Assembly (NCBI GenBank): GCA_964036045.1
Contig: OZ038398.1
Span: 25,178,109 to 25,242,108, forward strand
Source: Eutreptiella sp. 'Long Island Sound 2002'
Lineage: Eukaryota > Euglenozoa > Euglenophyceae > Eutreptiales > Eutreptiaceae
Direction: 5' to 3'
DNA length: 64,000 nt
Shown here: positions 29,951 through 43,221 of the stretch, piece by piece
How the letters are laid out: each line of letters begins with the position of its first letter
How positions within the stretch are numbered: the first letter of the stretch is position 1
Made by a program: the position numbers and the translations under genes
Notes under the pieces: generated by a model
Told to the model about the DNA's origin: nothing
Database searches by the model: none
Seen by the model: only the letters and a program-made list of their open reading frames with translations

Positions 29951-32697
29951 TATATCTGACGATTGAAGAGACATTTTCCTCTGATCAAAGCCAGCTATCT
30001 TAGCTATCCTGATGTGGAAGTGTATGTGGCTCTGTTCAAGGAGGAGTGTGCTGACGACATTCATACATATCTGATAGCCGTGAGCGAGACTTTGGTCGAT
30101 CCTTTCTGAACACGTTGGTTATCCATTTTGTTTCCTGCCACAAGGACACTGCTGAATGCTGTGTGTGCTGCAAGGGCAGGATGCAACTCTTTGAATCTGT
30201 CAATCCTCTGATTCCTGAAGACTCACGTCCTGACCTCTGATTCCTTCAGCACCAGCCGGATAGTGACATTTACATCCATGATTAACCTTGCTGCATTCTT
30301 CACTCAAGGTGCTGTGATCAATGGCGTTTAGATTTGTGAAGCAGAAGATGCTAGGCAGGGCAGCATGCGATGTTGAGTGGGAAGGGTAACAGGCACCAGT
30401 GGCAGGTACAGTTGGAAGTGCAACTCCACACCATCACGATACAGGTTGTGACACCCAGCAGTTTTTGATTGATGAGGTTGGTGGGATGCTGCATGTGCAG
30501 TGTCTCAGCAGTTTGTCCCATGCTGTTGTTCAACAAATGCCATGATGGTCGGTTCAACACTGTGTGATTGATGCTGACTGCTGGTAGCAGTGTCATGATG
30601 TCCACATTGAGAAGCATATATCCGACGATTGAAGAGACATTTTCCTCTGATCAAAGCCAGCTATCTTAGCTATCCTGATGTGGAAGTGTATGTGGCTCTG
30701 TTCAAGGAGGAGTGTGCTGACGACATTCATACATATCTGATAGCCGTGAGCGAGACTTTGGTCGATCCTTTCTGAACACGTTGGTTATCCAGTTTGTTTC
30801 CTGCCACAAGGACACTGATGAATGCTGTGTGTGCTGCAAGGGCAGGATGCAACTCTTTGAATCTGTCAATCCTCTGATTCCTGAAGACTCACGTCCTGAC
30901 CTCTGATTCCTTTAGCACCAGCCGGATAGTGACATTTACATCTATGATTTCCTATTCATGGCCCTTGCACTGCCATTCCATTGCATTGCATAACCTGGCT
31001 GCATTCTTCACTCAAGGTGCTGTGATTAATGGCGTTTAGATTTGTGAAGCAGAAGATGCTAGGCAGGGCAGCATGCGATGTTGAGTGGGAAGGCTAACAG
31101 GCACCAGTGGCAGGTACAGTTGGAAGTGCAACTCCACACCATAATGATACAGGTTGTGACACCCAGCAGTTTTCATTGATGAGGTTGGTGGGATGCTGCA
31201 TGTGCAGTGTCTCAGCAGTTTGTCCCATGCTGTTGTTCAACAAATGCCATGATGGTCGGTTCAACACTGTGTGATTGATGCTGACTGCTGGTAGCAGTGT
31301 CGTGATGTTCACATTGAGAAGCATATATCTGACGATTGAAGAGACATTTTCCTCTGATCAAAGCCGGCTATCTTAGCTATCCTGATGTGGAAGTGTATGT
31401 GGCTCTGTTCAAGGAGGAGTGTGCTGACGACATTCATACATATCTGATAGCCGTGAGCGAGACTTTGGTCGATCCTTTCTGAACACGTTGGTTATCCATT
31501 TTGTTTCCTGCCACAAGGACACTGCTGAATGCTGTGTGTGCTGCAAGGGCAGGATGCAACTCTTTGAATCTGTCAATCCTCTGATTCCTGAAGACTCACG
31601 TCCTGACCTCTGATTCCTTCAGCACCAGCCGGATAGTGACATTTACATCCATGATTAACCTTGCTGCATTCTTCACTCAAGGTGCTGTGATCAATGGCGT
31701 TTAGATTTGTGAAGCAGAAGATGCTAGGCAGGGCAGCATGCGATGTTGAGTGGGAAGGGTAACAGGCACCAGTGGCAGGTACAGTTGGAAGTGCAACTCC
31801 ACACCATCACGATACAGGTTGTGACACCCAGCAGTTTTTGATTGATGAGGTTGGTGGGATGCTGCATGTGCAGTGTCTCAGCAGTTTGTCCCATGCTGTT
31901 GTTCAACAAATGCCATGATGGTCGGTTCAACACTGTGTGATTGATGCTGACTGCTGGTAGCAGTGTCATGATGTCCACATTGAGAAGCATATATCCGACG
32001 ATTGAAGAGACATTTTCCTCTGATCAAAGCCAGCTATCTTAGCTATCCTGATGTGGAAGTGTATGTGGCTCTGTTCAAGGAGGAGTGTGCTGACGACATT
32101 CATACATATCTGATAGCCGTGAGCGAGACTTTGGTCGATCCTTTCTGAACACGTTGGTTATCCAGTTTGTTTCCTGCCACAAGGACACTGATGAATGCTG
32201 TGTGTGCTGCAAGGGCAGGATGCAACTCTTTGAATCTGTCAATCCTCTGATTCCTGAAGACTCACGTCCTGACCTCTGATTCCTTTAGCACCAGCCGGAT
32301 AGTGACATTTACATCTATGATTTCCTATTCATGGCCCTTGCACTGCCATTCCATTGCATTGCATAACCTGGCTGCATTCTTCACTCAAGGTGCTGTGATT
32401 AATGGCGTTTAGATTTGTGAAGCAGAAGATGCTAGGCAGGGCAGCATGCGATGTTGAGTGGGAAGGCTAACAGGCACCAGTGGCAGGTACAGTTGGAAGT
32501 GCAACTCCACACCATAATGATACAGGTTGTGACACCCAGCAGTTTTCATTGATGAGGTTGGTGGGATGCTGCATGTGCAGTGTCTCAGCAGTTTGTCCCA
32601 TGCTGTTGTTCAACAAATGCCATGATGGTCGGTTCAACACTGTGTGATTGATGCTGACTGCTGGTAGCAGTGTCGTGATGTTCACATTGAGAAGCAT
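29951..32697. repeat. Two-monomer higher-order repeat, 1373 bp, two copies
   Basis: A 666-bp plus 707-bp pair is repeated: markers at 29951, 30617 and 31324 recur at 31324, 31990 and 32697. Diagnostic variants shared at this distance are ATATCCGACG (30617/31990), ATCCAGTTTG (about 30788/32161) and GGAAGGCTAAC (about 31088/32461). Confidence 0.9.
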
Positions 32698-34065
32698 ATA
32701 TCTGACGATTGAAGAGACATTTTCCTCTGATCAAAGCCGGCTATCTTAGCTATCCTGATGTGGAAGTGTATGTGGCTCTGTTCAAGGAGGAGTGTGCTGA
32801 CGACATTCATACATATCTGATAGCCGTGAGCGAGACTTTGGTCGATCCTTTCTAAACACGTTGGTTATCCATTTTGTTTCCTGCCACAAGGACACTGATG
32901 AATGCTGTGTGTGCTGCAAGGGCAGGATGCAACTCTTTGAATCTGTCAATCCTCTGATTCCTGAAGACTCACGTCCTGACCTCTGATTCCTTCAGCACCA
33001 GCCGGATAGTGACATTTACATCTATGATTAACCTTGCTCCATTCCTCACTCAAGGTGCTGTGATCAATGGCATTTAGATTTGTGAAGCAGAAGATGCTAG
33101 GCAGGGCAGCATGCGATGTTGAGTGGGAAGGGTAACAGGCACCAGCGGCAGGTACAGTTGGAAGTGCAACTCCACACCATCACGATACAGGTTGTGACAC
33201 CCAGCAGTTTTGATTGATGAGGTTGGTGGGATGCTGCATGTGCAGTGTCTCAGCAGTTTGTCCCATGCTGTTCAACAAATGCCATGATGGTCGGTTCAAC
33301 ACTGTGTGATTGATGCTGACTGCTGGTAGCAGTGTCATGATGTTCACATTGAGAAGCATATATCTGACGATTGAAGAGACATTTTCCTCTGATCAAAGCC
33401 GGCTATCTTAGCTATCCTGATGTGGAAGTGTATGTGGCTCTGTTCAAGGAGGAGTGTGCTGACGACATTCATACATATCTGATAGCCGTGAGCGAGACTT
33501 TGGTCGATCCTTTCTGAACACGTTGGTTATCCAGTTTGTTTCCTGCCACAAGGACACTGATGAATGCTGTGTGTGCTGCAAGGGCAGGATGCAACTCTTT
33601 GAATCTGTCAATCCTCTGATTCCTGAAGACTCACGTCCTGACCTCTGATTCCTTCAGCACCAGCCGGATAGTGACATTTACATCTATGATTTCCTATTCA
33701 TGGCCCTTGCACTGCCATTCCATTGCATTGCATAACCTGGCTGCATTCTTCACTCAAGGTGCTGTGATCAATGGCGTTTAGATTTGTGAAGCAGAAGATG
33801 CTAGGCAGGGCAGCATGCGATGTTGAGTGGGAAGGGTAACAGGCACCAGCGGCAGGTACAGTTGGAAGTGCAACTCCACACCATAATGATACAGGTTGTG
33901 ACACCCAGCAGTTTTCATTGATGAGGTTGGTGGGATGCTGCATGTGCAGTGTCTCAGCAGTTTGTCCCATGCTGTTGTTCAACAAATGCCATGATGGTCG
34001 GTTCAACACTGTGTGATTGATGCTGAATGCTGGTAGCAGTGTGGTGATGTTCACATTGAGAAGCA

Positions 34066-37000
34066 TATATCTGACGATTGAAGAGACATTTTCCTCTGAT
34101 CAAAGCCAGCTATCTTAGCTATCCTGATGTGGAAGTGTATGTGGCTCTGTTCAAGGAGGAGTGTGCTGACGACATTCATACATATCTGATAGCCGTGAGC
34201 GAGACTTTGGTCGATCCTTTCTGAACACGTTGGTTATCCATTTTGTTTCCTGCCACAAGGACACTGATGAATGCTGTGTGTGCTGCAAGGGCAGGATGCA
34301 ACTCTTTGAATCTGTCAATCCTCTGATTCCTGAAGACTCACGTCCTGACCTCTGATTCCTTCAGCACCAGCCGGATAGTGACATTTACATCTATGATTGT
34401 GTATTCATGGGCCTTGCACTGCCATTCCATTGCATTGCATAACCTGGCTGCATTCTTCACTCAAGGTGCTGTGATTAATGGCGTTTGGATTTGTGAAGCA
34501 GAAGATGCTAGGCAGGGCAGCATGCGATGTTGAGTGGGAAGGGTAACAGGCACCAGCGGCAGGTACAGTTGGAAGTGCAACTCCACACCATAATGATACA
34601 GGTTGTGACACCCAGCAGTTGTTCATTGATGAGGTTGGTGGGATGCTGCATGTGCAGTGTCTCAGCAGTTTGTCCCATGCTGTTGTTCAACAAATGCCAT
34701 GATGGTCGGTTCAACACTGTGTGATTGATGCTGACTGCTGATAGCAGTGTGGTGATGTTCACATTGAAATGCATTTTTCTGACGATTGAAGAGACATTTT
34801 CCTCTGATCAAAGCCAGCTATCTTAGCTATCCTGATGTGGAAGTGTATGTGGCTCTGTTCAAGGAGGAGTGAGCTGACGACATTCATACATATCTGATAG
34901 CCGTGAGCGAGACTTTGGTCGATCCTTTCTGAACACGTTGGTTATCCATTTTGTTTCCTGCCACAAGGACACTGATGAATGCTGTGTGTGCTGCAAGGGC
35001 AGGATGCAACTCTTTGAATCTGTCAATCCTCTGATTCCTGAAGACTCACGTCCTGACCTCTGATTCCTTCAGCACCAGCCGGATAGTGACATTTACATCT
35101 ATGATTGTGTATTCATGGCCCTTGCACTGCCGTTCCATTGCATTGCATAACCTGGCTGCATTCTTCACTCAAGGTGCTGTGATTAATGGCGTTTGGATTT
35201 GTGAAGCAGAAGATGCTAGGCAGGGCAGCATGCGATGTTGAGTGGGAAGGGTAACAGGCACCAGTGGCAGGTACAGTTGGAAGTGCAACTCCACACCATA
35301 ATGATACAGGTTGTGACACCCAGCAGTTGTTCATTGATGAGGTTGGTGGGATGCTGCATGTGCAGTGTCTCAGCAGTTTGTCCCATGCTGTTGTTCAACA
35401 AATGCCATGATGGTCGGTTCAACACTGTGTGATTGATGCTGACTGCTGATAGCAGTGTCGTGATGTTCACATTGAGAAGCATATATCTGACGATTGAAGA
35501 GACATTTTCCTCTGATCAAAGCCAGCTATCTTAGCTATCCTGATGTGGAAGTGTATGTGGCTCTGTTCAAGGAGGAGTGTGCTGACGACATTCATACATA
35601 TCTGATAGCCGTGAGCGAGACTTTGGTCGATCCTTTCTGAACACGTTGGTTATCCATTTTGTTTCCTGCCACAAGGACACTGATGAATGCTGTGTGTGCT
35701 GCAAGGGCAGGATGCAACTCTTTGAATCTGTCAATCCTCTGATTCCTGAAGACTCACGTCCTGACCTCTGATTCCTTCAGCACCAGCCGGATAGTGACAT
35801 TTACATCTATGATTTCCTATTCATGGCCCTTGCACTGCCATTCCATTGCATTGCATAACCTGGCTGGCATTCTTCACTCAAGGTGCTGTGATTAATGGCG
35901 TTTGGATTTGTGAAGCAGAAGATGCTAGGCAGGGCAGCATGCGATGTTGAGTGGGAAGGGTAACAGGCACCAGCGGCAGGTACAGTTGGAAGTGCAACTC
36001 CACACCATAATGATACAGGTTGTGACACCCAGCAGTTTTCATTGATGAGGTTGGTGGGATGCTGCATGTGCAGTGTCTCAGCAGGTTGTCCCATGCTGTT
36101 GTTCAACAAATGCCATGATGGTCGGTTCAACACTGTGTGATTGATGCTGACTGCTGGTAGCAGTGTGGTGATGTTCACATTGAGAAGCATATATCTGACG
36201 ATTGAAGAGACATTTTCCTCTGATCAAAGCCAGCTATATTAGCTATCCTGATGTGGAAGTGTATGTGGCTCTGTTCAAGGAGGAGTGTGCTGACGACATT
36301 CATACATATCTGATAGCCGTGAGCGAGACTTTGGTCGATCCTTTCTGAACACGTTGTTTATCCATTTTGTTTCCTGCCACAAGGACACTGCTGAATGCTG
36401 TGTGTGCTGCAAGGGCAGGATGCAACTCTTTGAATCTGTCAATCCTCTGATTCCTGAAGACTCACGTCCTGACCTCTGATTCCTTCAGCACCAGCCGGAT
36501 AGTGACATTTACATCTATGATTGTGTATTCATGGGCCTTGCACTGCCATTCCATTGCATTGCATAACCTGGCTGCATTCTTCACTCAAGGTGCTGTGATT
36601 AATGGCGTTTGGATTTGTGAAGCAGAAGATGCTAGGCAGGGCAGCATGCGATGTTGAGTGGGAAGGGTAACAGGCACCAGTGGCAGGTACAGTTGGAAGT
36701 GCAACTCCACACCATAATGATACAGGTTGTGACACGCAACAGTTTTGATTGATGAGGTTGGTGGGATGCTGCATGTGCAGTGTCTCAGCAGGTTGTCCCA
36801 TGCTGTTGTTCAACAAATGCCATGATGGTCGGTTCAACACTGTGTGATTGATGCTGACTGCTGATAGCAGTGTGGTGATGTTCACATTGAGAAGCATATA
36901 TCTGACGATTGAAGAGACATTTTCCTCTGATCAAAGCCAGCTATCTTAGCTATCCTGATGTGGAAGTGTATGTGGCTCTGTTCAAGGAGGAGTGTGCTGA

Positions 37001-39728
37001 CGACATTCATACATATCTGATAGCCGTGAGCGAGACTTTGGTCGATCCTTTCTGAACACGTTGGTTATCCAGTTTGTTTCCTGCCACAAGGACACTGATG
37101 AATGCTGTGTGTGCTGCAAGGGCAGGATGCAACTCTTTGAATCTGTCAATCCTCTGATTCCTGAAGACTCACGTCCTGACCTCTGATTCCTTCAGCACCA
37201 GCCGGATAGTGACATTTACATCTATGATTGTGTATTCATGGGCCTTGCACTGCCATTCCATTGCATTGCATAACCTGGCTGCATTCTTCACTCAAGGTGC
37301 TGTGATTAATGGCGTTTGGATTTGTGAAGCAGAAGATGCTAGGCAGGGCAGCATGCGATGTTGAGTGGGAAGGGTAACAGGCACCAGCGGCAGGTACAGT
37401 TGGAAGTGCAACTCCACACCATAATGATACAGGTTGTGACACCCAGCAGTTGTTCATTGATGAGGTTGGTGGGATGCTGCATGTGCAGTGTCTCAGCAGT
37501 TTGTCCCATGCTGTTGTTCAACAAATGCCATGATGGTCGGTTCAACACTGTGTGATTGATGCTGACTGCTGATAGCAGTGTGGTGATGTTCACATTGAAA
37601 TGCATTTTTCTGACGATTGAAGAGACATTTTCCTCTGATCAAAGCCAGCTATCTTAGCTATCCTGATGTGGAAGTGTATGTGGCTCTGTTCAAGGAGGAG
37701 TGAGCTGACGACATTCATACATATCTGATAGCCGTGAGCGAGACTTTGGTCGATCCTTTCTGAACACGTTGGTTATCCATTTTGTTTCCTGCCACAAGGA
37801 CACTGATGAATGCTGTGTGTGCTGCAAGGGCAGGATGCAACTCTTTGAATCTGTCAATCCTCTGATTCCTGAAGACTCACGTCCTGACCTCTGATTCCTT
37901 CAGCACCAGCCGGATAGTGACATTTACATCTATGATTGTGTATTCATGGCCCTTGCACTGCCGTTCCATTGCATTGCATAACCTGGCTGCATTCTTCACT
38001 CAAGGTGCTGTGATTAATGGCGTTTGGATTTGTGAAGCAGAAGATGCTAGGCAGGGCAGCATGCGATGTTGAGTGGGAAGGGTAACAGGCACCAGTGGCA
38101 GGTACAGTTGGAAGTGCAACTCCACACCATAATGATACAGGTTGTGACACCCAGCAGTTGTTCATTGATGAGGTTGGTGGGATGCTGCATGTGCAGTGTC
38201 TCAGCAGTTTGTCCCATGCTGTTGTTCAACAAATGCCATGATGGTCGGTTCAACACTGTGTGATTGATGCTGACTGCTGATAGCAGTGTCGTGATGTTCA
38301 CATTGAGAAGCATATATCTGACGATTGAAGAGACATTTTCCTCTGATCAAAGCCAGCTATCTTAGCTATCCTGATGTGGAAGTGTATGTGGCTCTGTTCA
38401 AGGAGGAGTGTGCTGACGACATTCATACATATCTGATAGCCGTGAGCGAGACTTTGGTCGATCCTTTCTGAACACGTTGGTTATCCATTTTGTTTCCTGC
38501 CACAAGGACACTGATGAATGCTGTGTGTGCTGCAAGGGCAGGATGCAACTCTTTGAATCTGTCAATCCTCTGATTCCTGAAGACTCACGTCCTGACCTCT
38601 GATTCCTTCAGCACCAGCCGGATAGTGACATTTACATCTATGATTTCCTATTCATGGCCCTTGCACTGCCATTCCATTGCATTGCATAACCTGGCTGGCA
38701 TTCTTCACTCAAGGTGCTGTGATTAATGGCGTTTGGATTTGTGAAGCAGAAGATGCTAGGCAGGGCAGCATGCGATGTTGAGTGGGAAGGGTAACAGGCA
38801 CCAGCGGCAGGTACAGTTGGAAGTGCAACTCCACACCATAATGATACAGGTTGTGACACCCAGCAGTTTTCATTGATGAGGTTGGTGGGATGCTGCATGT
38901 GCAGTGTCTCAGCAGGTTGTCCCATGCTGTTGTTCAACAAATGCCATGATGGTCGGTTCAACACTGTGTGATTGATGCTGACTGCTGGTAGCAGTGTGGT
39001 GATGTTCACATTGAGAAGCATATATCTGACGATTGAAGAGACATTTTCCTCTGATCAAAGCCAGCTATCTTAGCTATCCTGATGTGGAAGTGTATGTGGC
39101 TCTGTTCAAGGAGGAGTGTGCTGACGACATTCATACATATCTGATAGCCGTGAGCGAGACTTTGGTCGATCCTTTCTGAACACGTTGTTTATCCATTTTG
39201 TTTCCTGCCACAAGGACACTGCTGAATGCTGTGTGTGCTGCAAGGGCAGGATGCAACTCTTTGAATCTGTCAATCCTCTGATTCCTGAAGACTCACGTCC
39301 TGACCTCTGATTCCTTCAGCACCAGCCGGATAGTGACATTTACATCTATGATTGTGTATTCATGGGCCTTGCACTGCCATTCCATTGCATTGCATAACCT
39401 GGCTGCATTCTTCACTCAAGGTGCTGTGATTAATGGCGTTTGGATTTGTGAAGCAGAAGATGCTAGGCAGGGCAGCATGCGATGTTGAGTGGGAAGGGTA
39501 ACAGGCACCAGTGGCAGGTACAGTTGGAAGTGCAACTCCACACCATAATGATACAGGCTGTGACACGCAACAGTTTTGATTGATGAGGTTGGTGGGATGC
39601 TGCATGTGCAGTGTCTCAGCAGGTTGTCCCATGCTGTTGTTCAACAAATGCCATGATGGTCGGTTCAACACTGTGTGATTGATGCTGACTGCTGATAGCA
39701 GTGTGGTGATGTTCACATTGAGAAGCAT
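34066..39728. repeat. Four-monomer higher-order repeat, 2831 bp, two copies
   Basis: Markers at 34066, 34774, 35482, 36190 and 36897 recur exactly 2831 bp later. Diagnostic variants are GAAATGCATTTTTCTG (about 34767/37598) and GGAGGAGTGAGCTG (about 34862/37693). Confidence 0.92.
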
Positions 39729-42529
39729 ATATCTGACGATTGAAGAGACATTTTCCTCTGATCAAAGCCAGCTATCTTAGCTATCCTGATGTGGAAGTGT
39801 ATGTGGCTCTGTTCAAGGAGGAGTGTGCTGACGACATTCATACATATCTGATAGCCGTGAGCGAGACTTTGGTCGATCCTTTCTGAACACGTTGGTTATC
39901 CATTTTGTTTCCTGCCACAAGGACACTGATGAATGCTGTGTGTGCTGCAAGGGCAGGATGCAACTCTTTGAATCTGTCAATCCTCTGATTCCTGAAGACT
40001 CACGTCCTGACCTCTGATTCCTTCGGCACCAGCCGGATAGTGACATTTACATCTATGATTGTGTATTCATGGCCCTTGCACTGCCATTCCATTGCATTGC
40101 ATAACCTGGCTGCATTCTTCACTCAAGGTGCTGTGATTAATGGCGTTTGGATTTGTGAAGCAGAAGATGCTAGGCAGGGCAGCATGCGATGTTGAGTGGG
40201 AAGGGTAACAGGCACCAGTGGCAGGTACAGTTGGAAGTGCAACATACAGGTTGTGACGGCCAGCAGTTTTGATTCATGAGGTTGGTGGGATGCTGCATGT
40301 GCAGTGTCTCAGCAGTTTGTCCCATGCTGTTGTTCAACAAATGCCATGATGGTCGGTTCAACACTGTGTGATTGATGCTGACTGCTGGTAGCAGTGTGGT
40401 GATGTTCACATTGAGAAGCATATATCTGACGATTGAAGAGACATTTTCCTCTGATCAAAGCCAGCTATCTTAGCTATCCTGATGTGGAAGTGTATGTGGC
40501 TCTGTTCAAGGAGGAGTGTGCTGACGACATTCATACATATCTGATAGCCGTGAGCGAGACTTTGGTCGATCCTTTCTGAACACGTTGGTTATCCATTTTG
40601 TTTCCTGCCACAAGGACACTGATGAATGCTGTGTGTGCTGCAAGGGCAGGATGCAACTCTTTGAATCTGTCAATCCTCTGATTCCTGAAGACTCACGTCC
40701 TGACCTCTGATTCCTTTAGCACCAGCCGGATAGTGACATTTACATCTATGATTTCCTATTCATGGCCCTTGCACTGCCATTCCATTGCATTGCATAACCT
40801 GGCTGGCATTCTTCACTCAAGGTGCTGTGATTAATGGCGTTTGGATTTGTGAAGCAGAAGATGCTAGGCAGGGCAGCATGCGATGTTGAGTGGGAAGGGT
40901 AACAGGCACCAGCGGCAGGTACAGTTGGAAGTGCAACTCCACACCATAATGATACAGGTTGTGACACCCAGCAGTTTTCATTGATGAGGTTGGTGGGATG
41001 CTGCATGTGCAGTGTCTCAGCAGGTTGTCCCATGCTGTTGTTCAACAAATGCCATGATGGTCGGTTCAACACTGTGTGATTGATGCTGACTGCTGGTAGC
41101 AGTGTGGTGATGTTCACATTGAGAAGCATATATCTGACGATTGAAGAGACATTTTCCTCTGATCAAAGCCAGCTATCTTAGCTATCCTGATGTGGAAGTG
41201 TATGTGGCTCTGTTCAAGGAGGAGTGTGCTGACGACATTCATACATATCTGATAGCCGTGAGCGAGACTTTGGTCGATCCTTTCTGAACACGTTGGTTAT
41301 CCATTTTGTTTCCTGCCACAAGGACACTGCTGAATGCTGTGTGTGCTGCAAGGGCAGGATGCAACTCTTTGAATCTGTCAATCCTCTGATTCCTGAAGAC
41401 TCACGTCCTGACCTCTGATTCCTTCAGCACCAGCCGGATAGTGACATTTACATCTATGATTGTGTATTCATGGGCCTTGCACTGCCATTCCATTGCATTG
41501 CATAACCTGGCTGCATTCTTCACTCAAGGTGCTGTGATTAATGGCGTTTGGATTTGTGAAGCAGAAGATGCTAGGCAGGGCAGCATGCGATGTTGAGTGG
41601 GAAGGGTAACAGGCACCAGTGGCAGGTACAGTTGGAAGTGCAACTCCACACCATAATGATACAGGCTGTGACACGCAACAGTTTTGATTGATGAGGTTGG
41701 TGGGATGCTGCATGTGCAGTGTCTCAGCAGGTTGTCCCATGCTGTTGTTCAACAAATGCCATGATGGTCGGTTCAACACTGTGTGATTGATGCTGACTGC
41801 TGATAGCAGTGTGGTGATGTTCACATTGAGAAGCATATATCTGACGATTGAAGAGACATTTTCCTCTGATCAAAGCCAGCTATCTTAGCTATCCTGATGT
41901 GGAAGTGTATGTGGCTCTGTTCAAGGAGGAGTGTGCTGACGACATTCATACATATCTGATAGCCGTGAGCGAGACTTTGGTCGATCCTTTCTGAACACGT
42001 TGGTTATCCATTTTGTTTCCTGCCACAAGGACACTGATGAATGCTGTGTGTGCTGCAAGGGCAGGATGCAACTCTTTGAATCTGTCAATCCTCTGATTCC
42101 TGAAGACTCACGTCCTGACCTCTGATTCCTTCGGCACCAGCCGGATAGTGACATTTACATCTATGATTGTGTATTCATGGCCCTTGCACTGCCATTCCAT
42201 TGCATTGCATAACCTGGCTGCATTCTTCACTCAAGGTGCTGTGATTAATGGCGTTTGGATTTGTGAAGCAGAAGATGCTAGGCAGGGCAGCATGCGATGT
42301 TGAGTGGGAAGGGTAACAGGCACCAGTGGCAGGTACAGTTGGAAGTGCAACATACAGGTTGTGACGGCCAGCAGTTTTGATTCATGAGGTTGGTGGGATG
42401 CTGCATGTGCAGTGTCTCAGCAGTTTGTCCCATGCTGTTGTTCAACAAATGCCATGATGGTCGGTTCAACACTGTGTGATTGATGCTGACTGCTGGTAGC
42501 AGTGTGGTGATGTTCACATTGAGAAGCAT
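38313..42529. repeat. Three-monomer higher-order repeat, 2108 bp, two copies
   Basis: Markers at 38313, 39021, 39728 and 40421 recur 2108 bp later. Diagnostic variants are CTTCGGCACC (40022/42130), GTGCAACATACAGG (40239/42347) and CAGGCTGTGACACGC. Its first copy overlaps the second copy of the 2831-bp repeat. A similar deleted monomer reappears at about 52000-52407. Confidence 0.9.
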
Positions 42530-43221
42530 ATATCTGACGATTGAAGAGACATTTTCCTCTGATCAAAGCCAGCTATCTTAGCTATCCTGATGTGGAAGTG
42601 TATGTGGCTCTGTTCAAGGAGGAGTGTGCTGACGACATTCATACATATCTGATAGCCGTGAGCGAGACTTTGGTCGATCCTTTCTGAACACGTTGGTTAT
42701 CCATTTTGTTTCCTGCCACAAGGACACTGATGAATGCTGTGTGTGCTGCAAGGGCAGGATGCAACTCTTTGAATCTGTCAATCCTCTGATTCCTGAAGAC
42801 TCACGTCCTGACCTCTGATTCCTTTAGCACCAGCCGGATAGTGACATTTACACCTATGATTTCCTATTCATGGCCCTTGCACTGCCGTTCCATTGCATTG
42901 CATAACCTGGCTGCATTCTTCAATCAAGTTGCTGTGATTAATGGCGTTTGGATTTGTGAAGCAGAAGATGCTAGGCAGGGCAGCATGCGATGTTGAGTGG
43001 GAAGGGTAACAGGCACCAGTGGCAGGTACAGTTGGAAGTGCAACATACAGGTTGTGACGGCCAGCAGTTTTCATTCATGAGGTTGGTGGGATGCTGCATG
43101 TGCAGTGTCTCAGCAGTTTGTCCCATGCTGTTGTTCAACAAATGCCATGATGGTCGGTTCAACACTGTGTGATTGATGCTGACTGCTGATAGCAGTGTGG
43201 TGATGTTCACATTGAGAAGCA

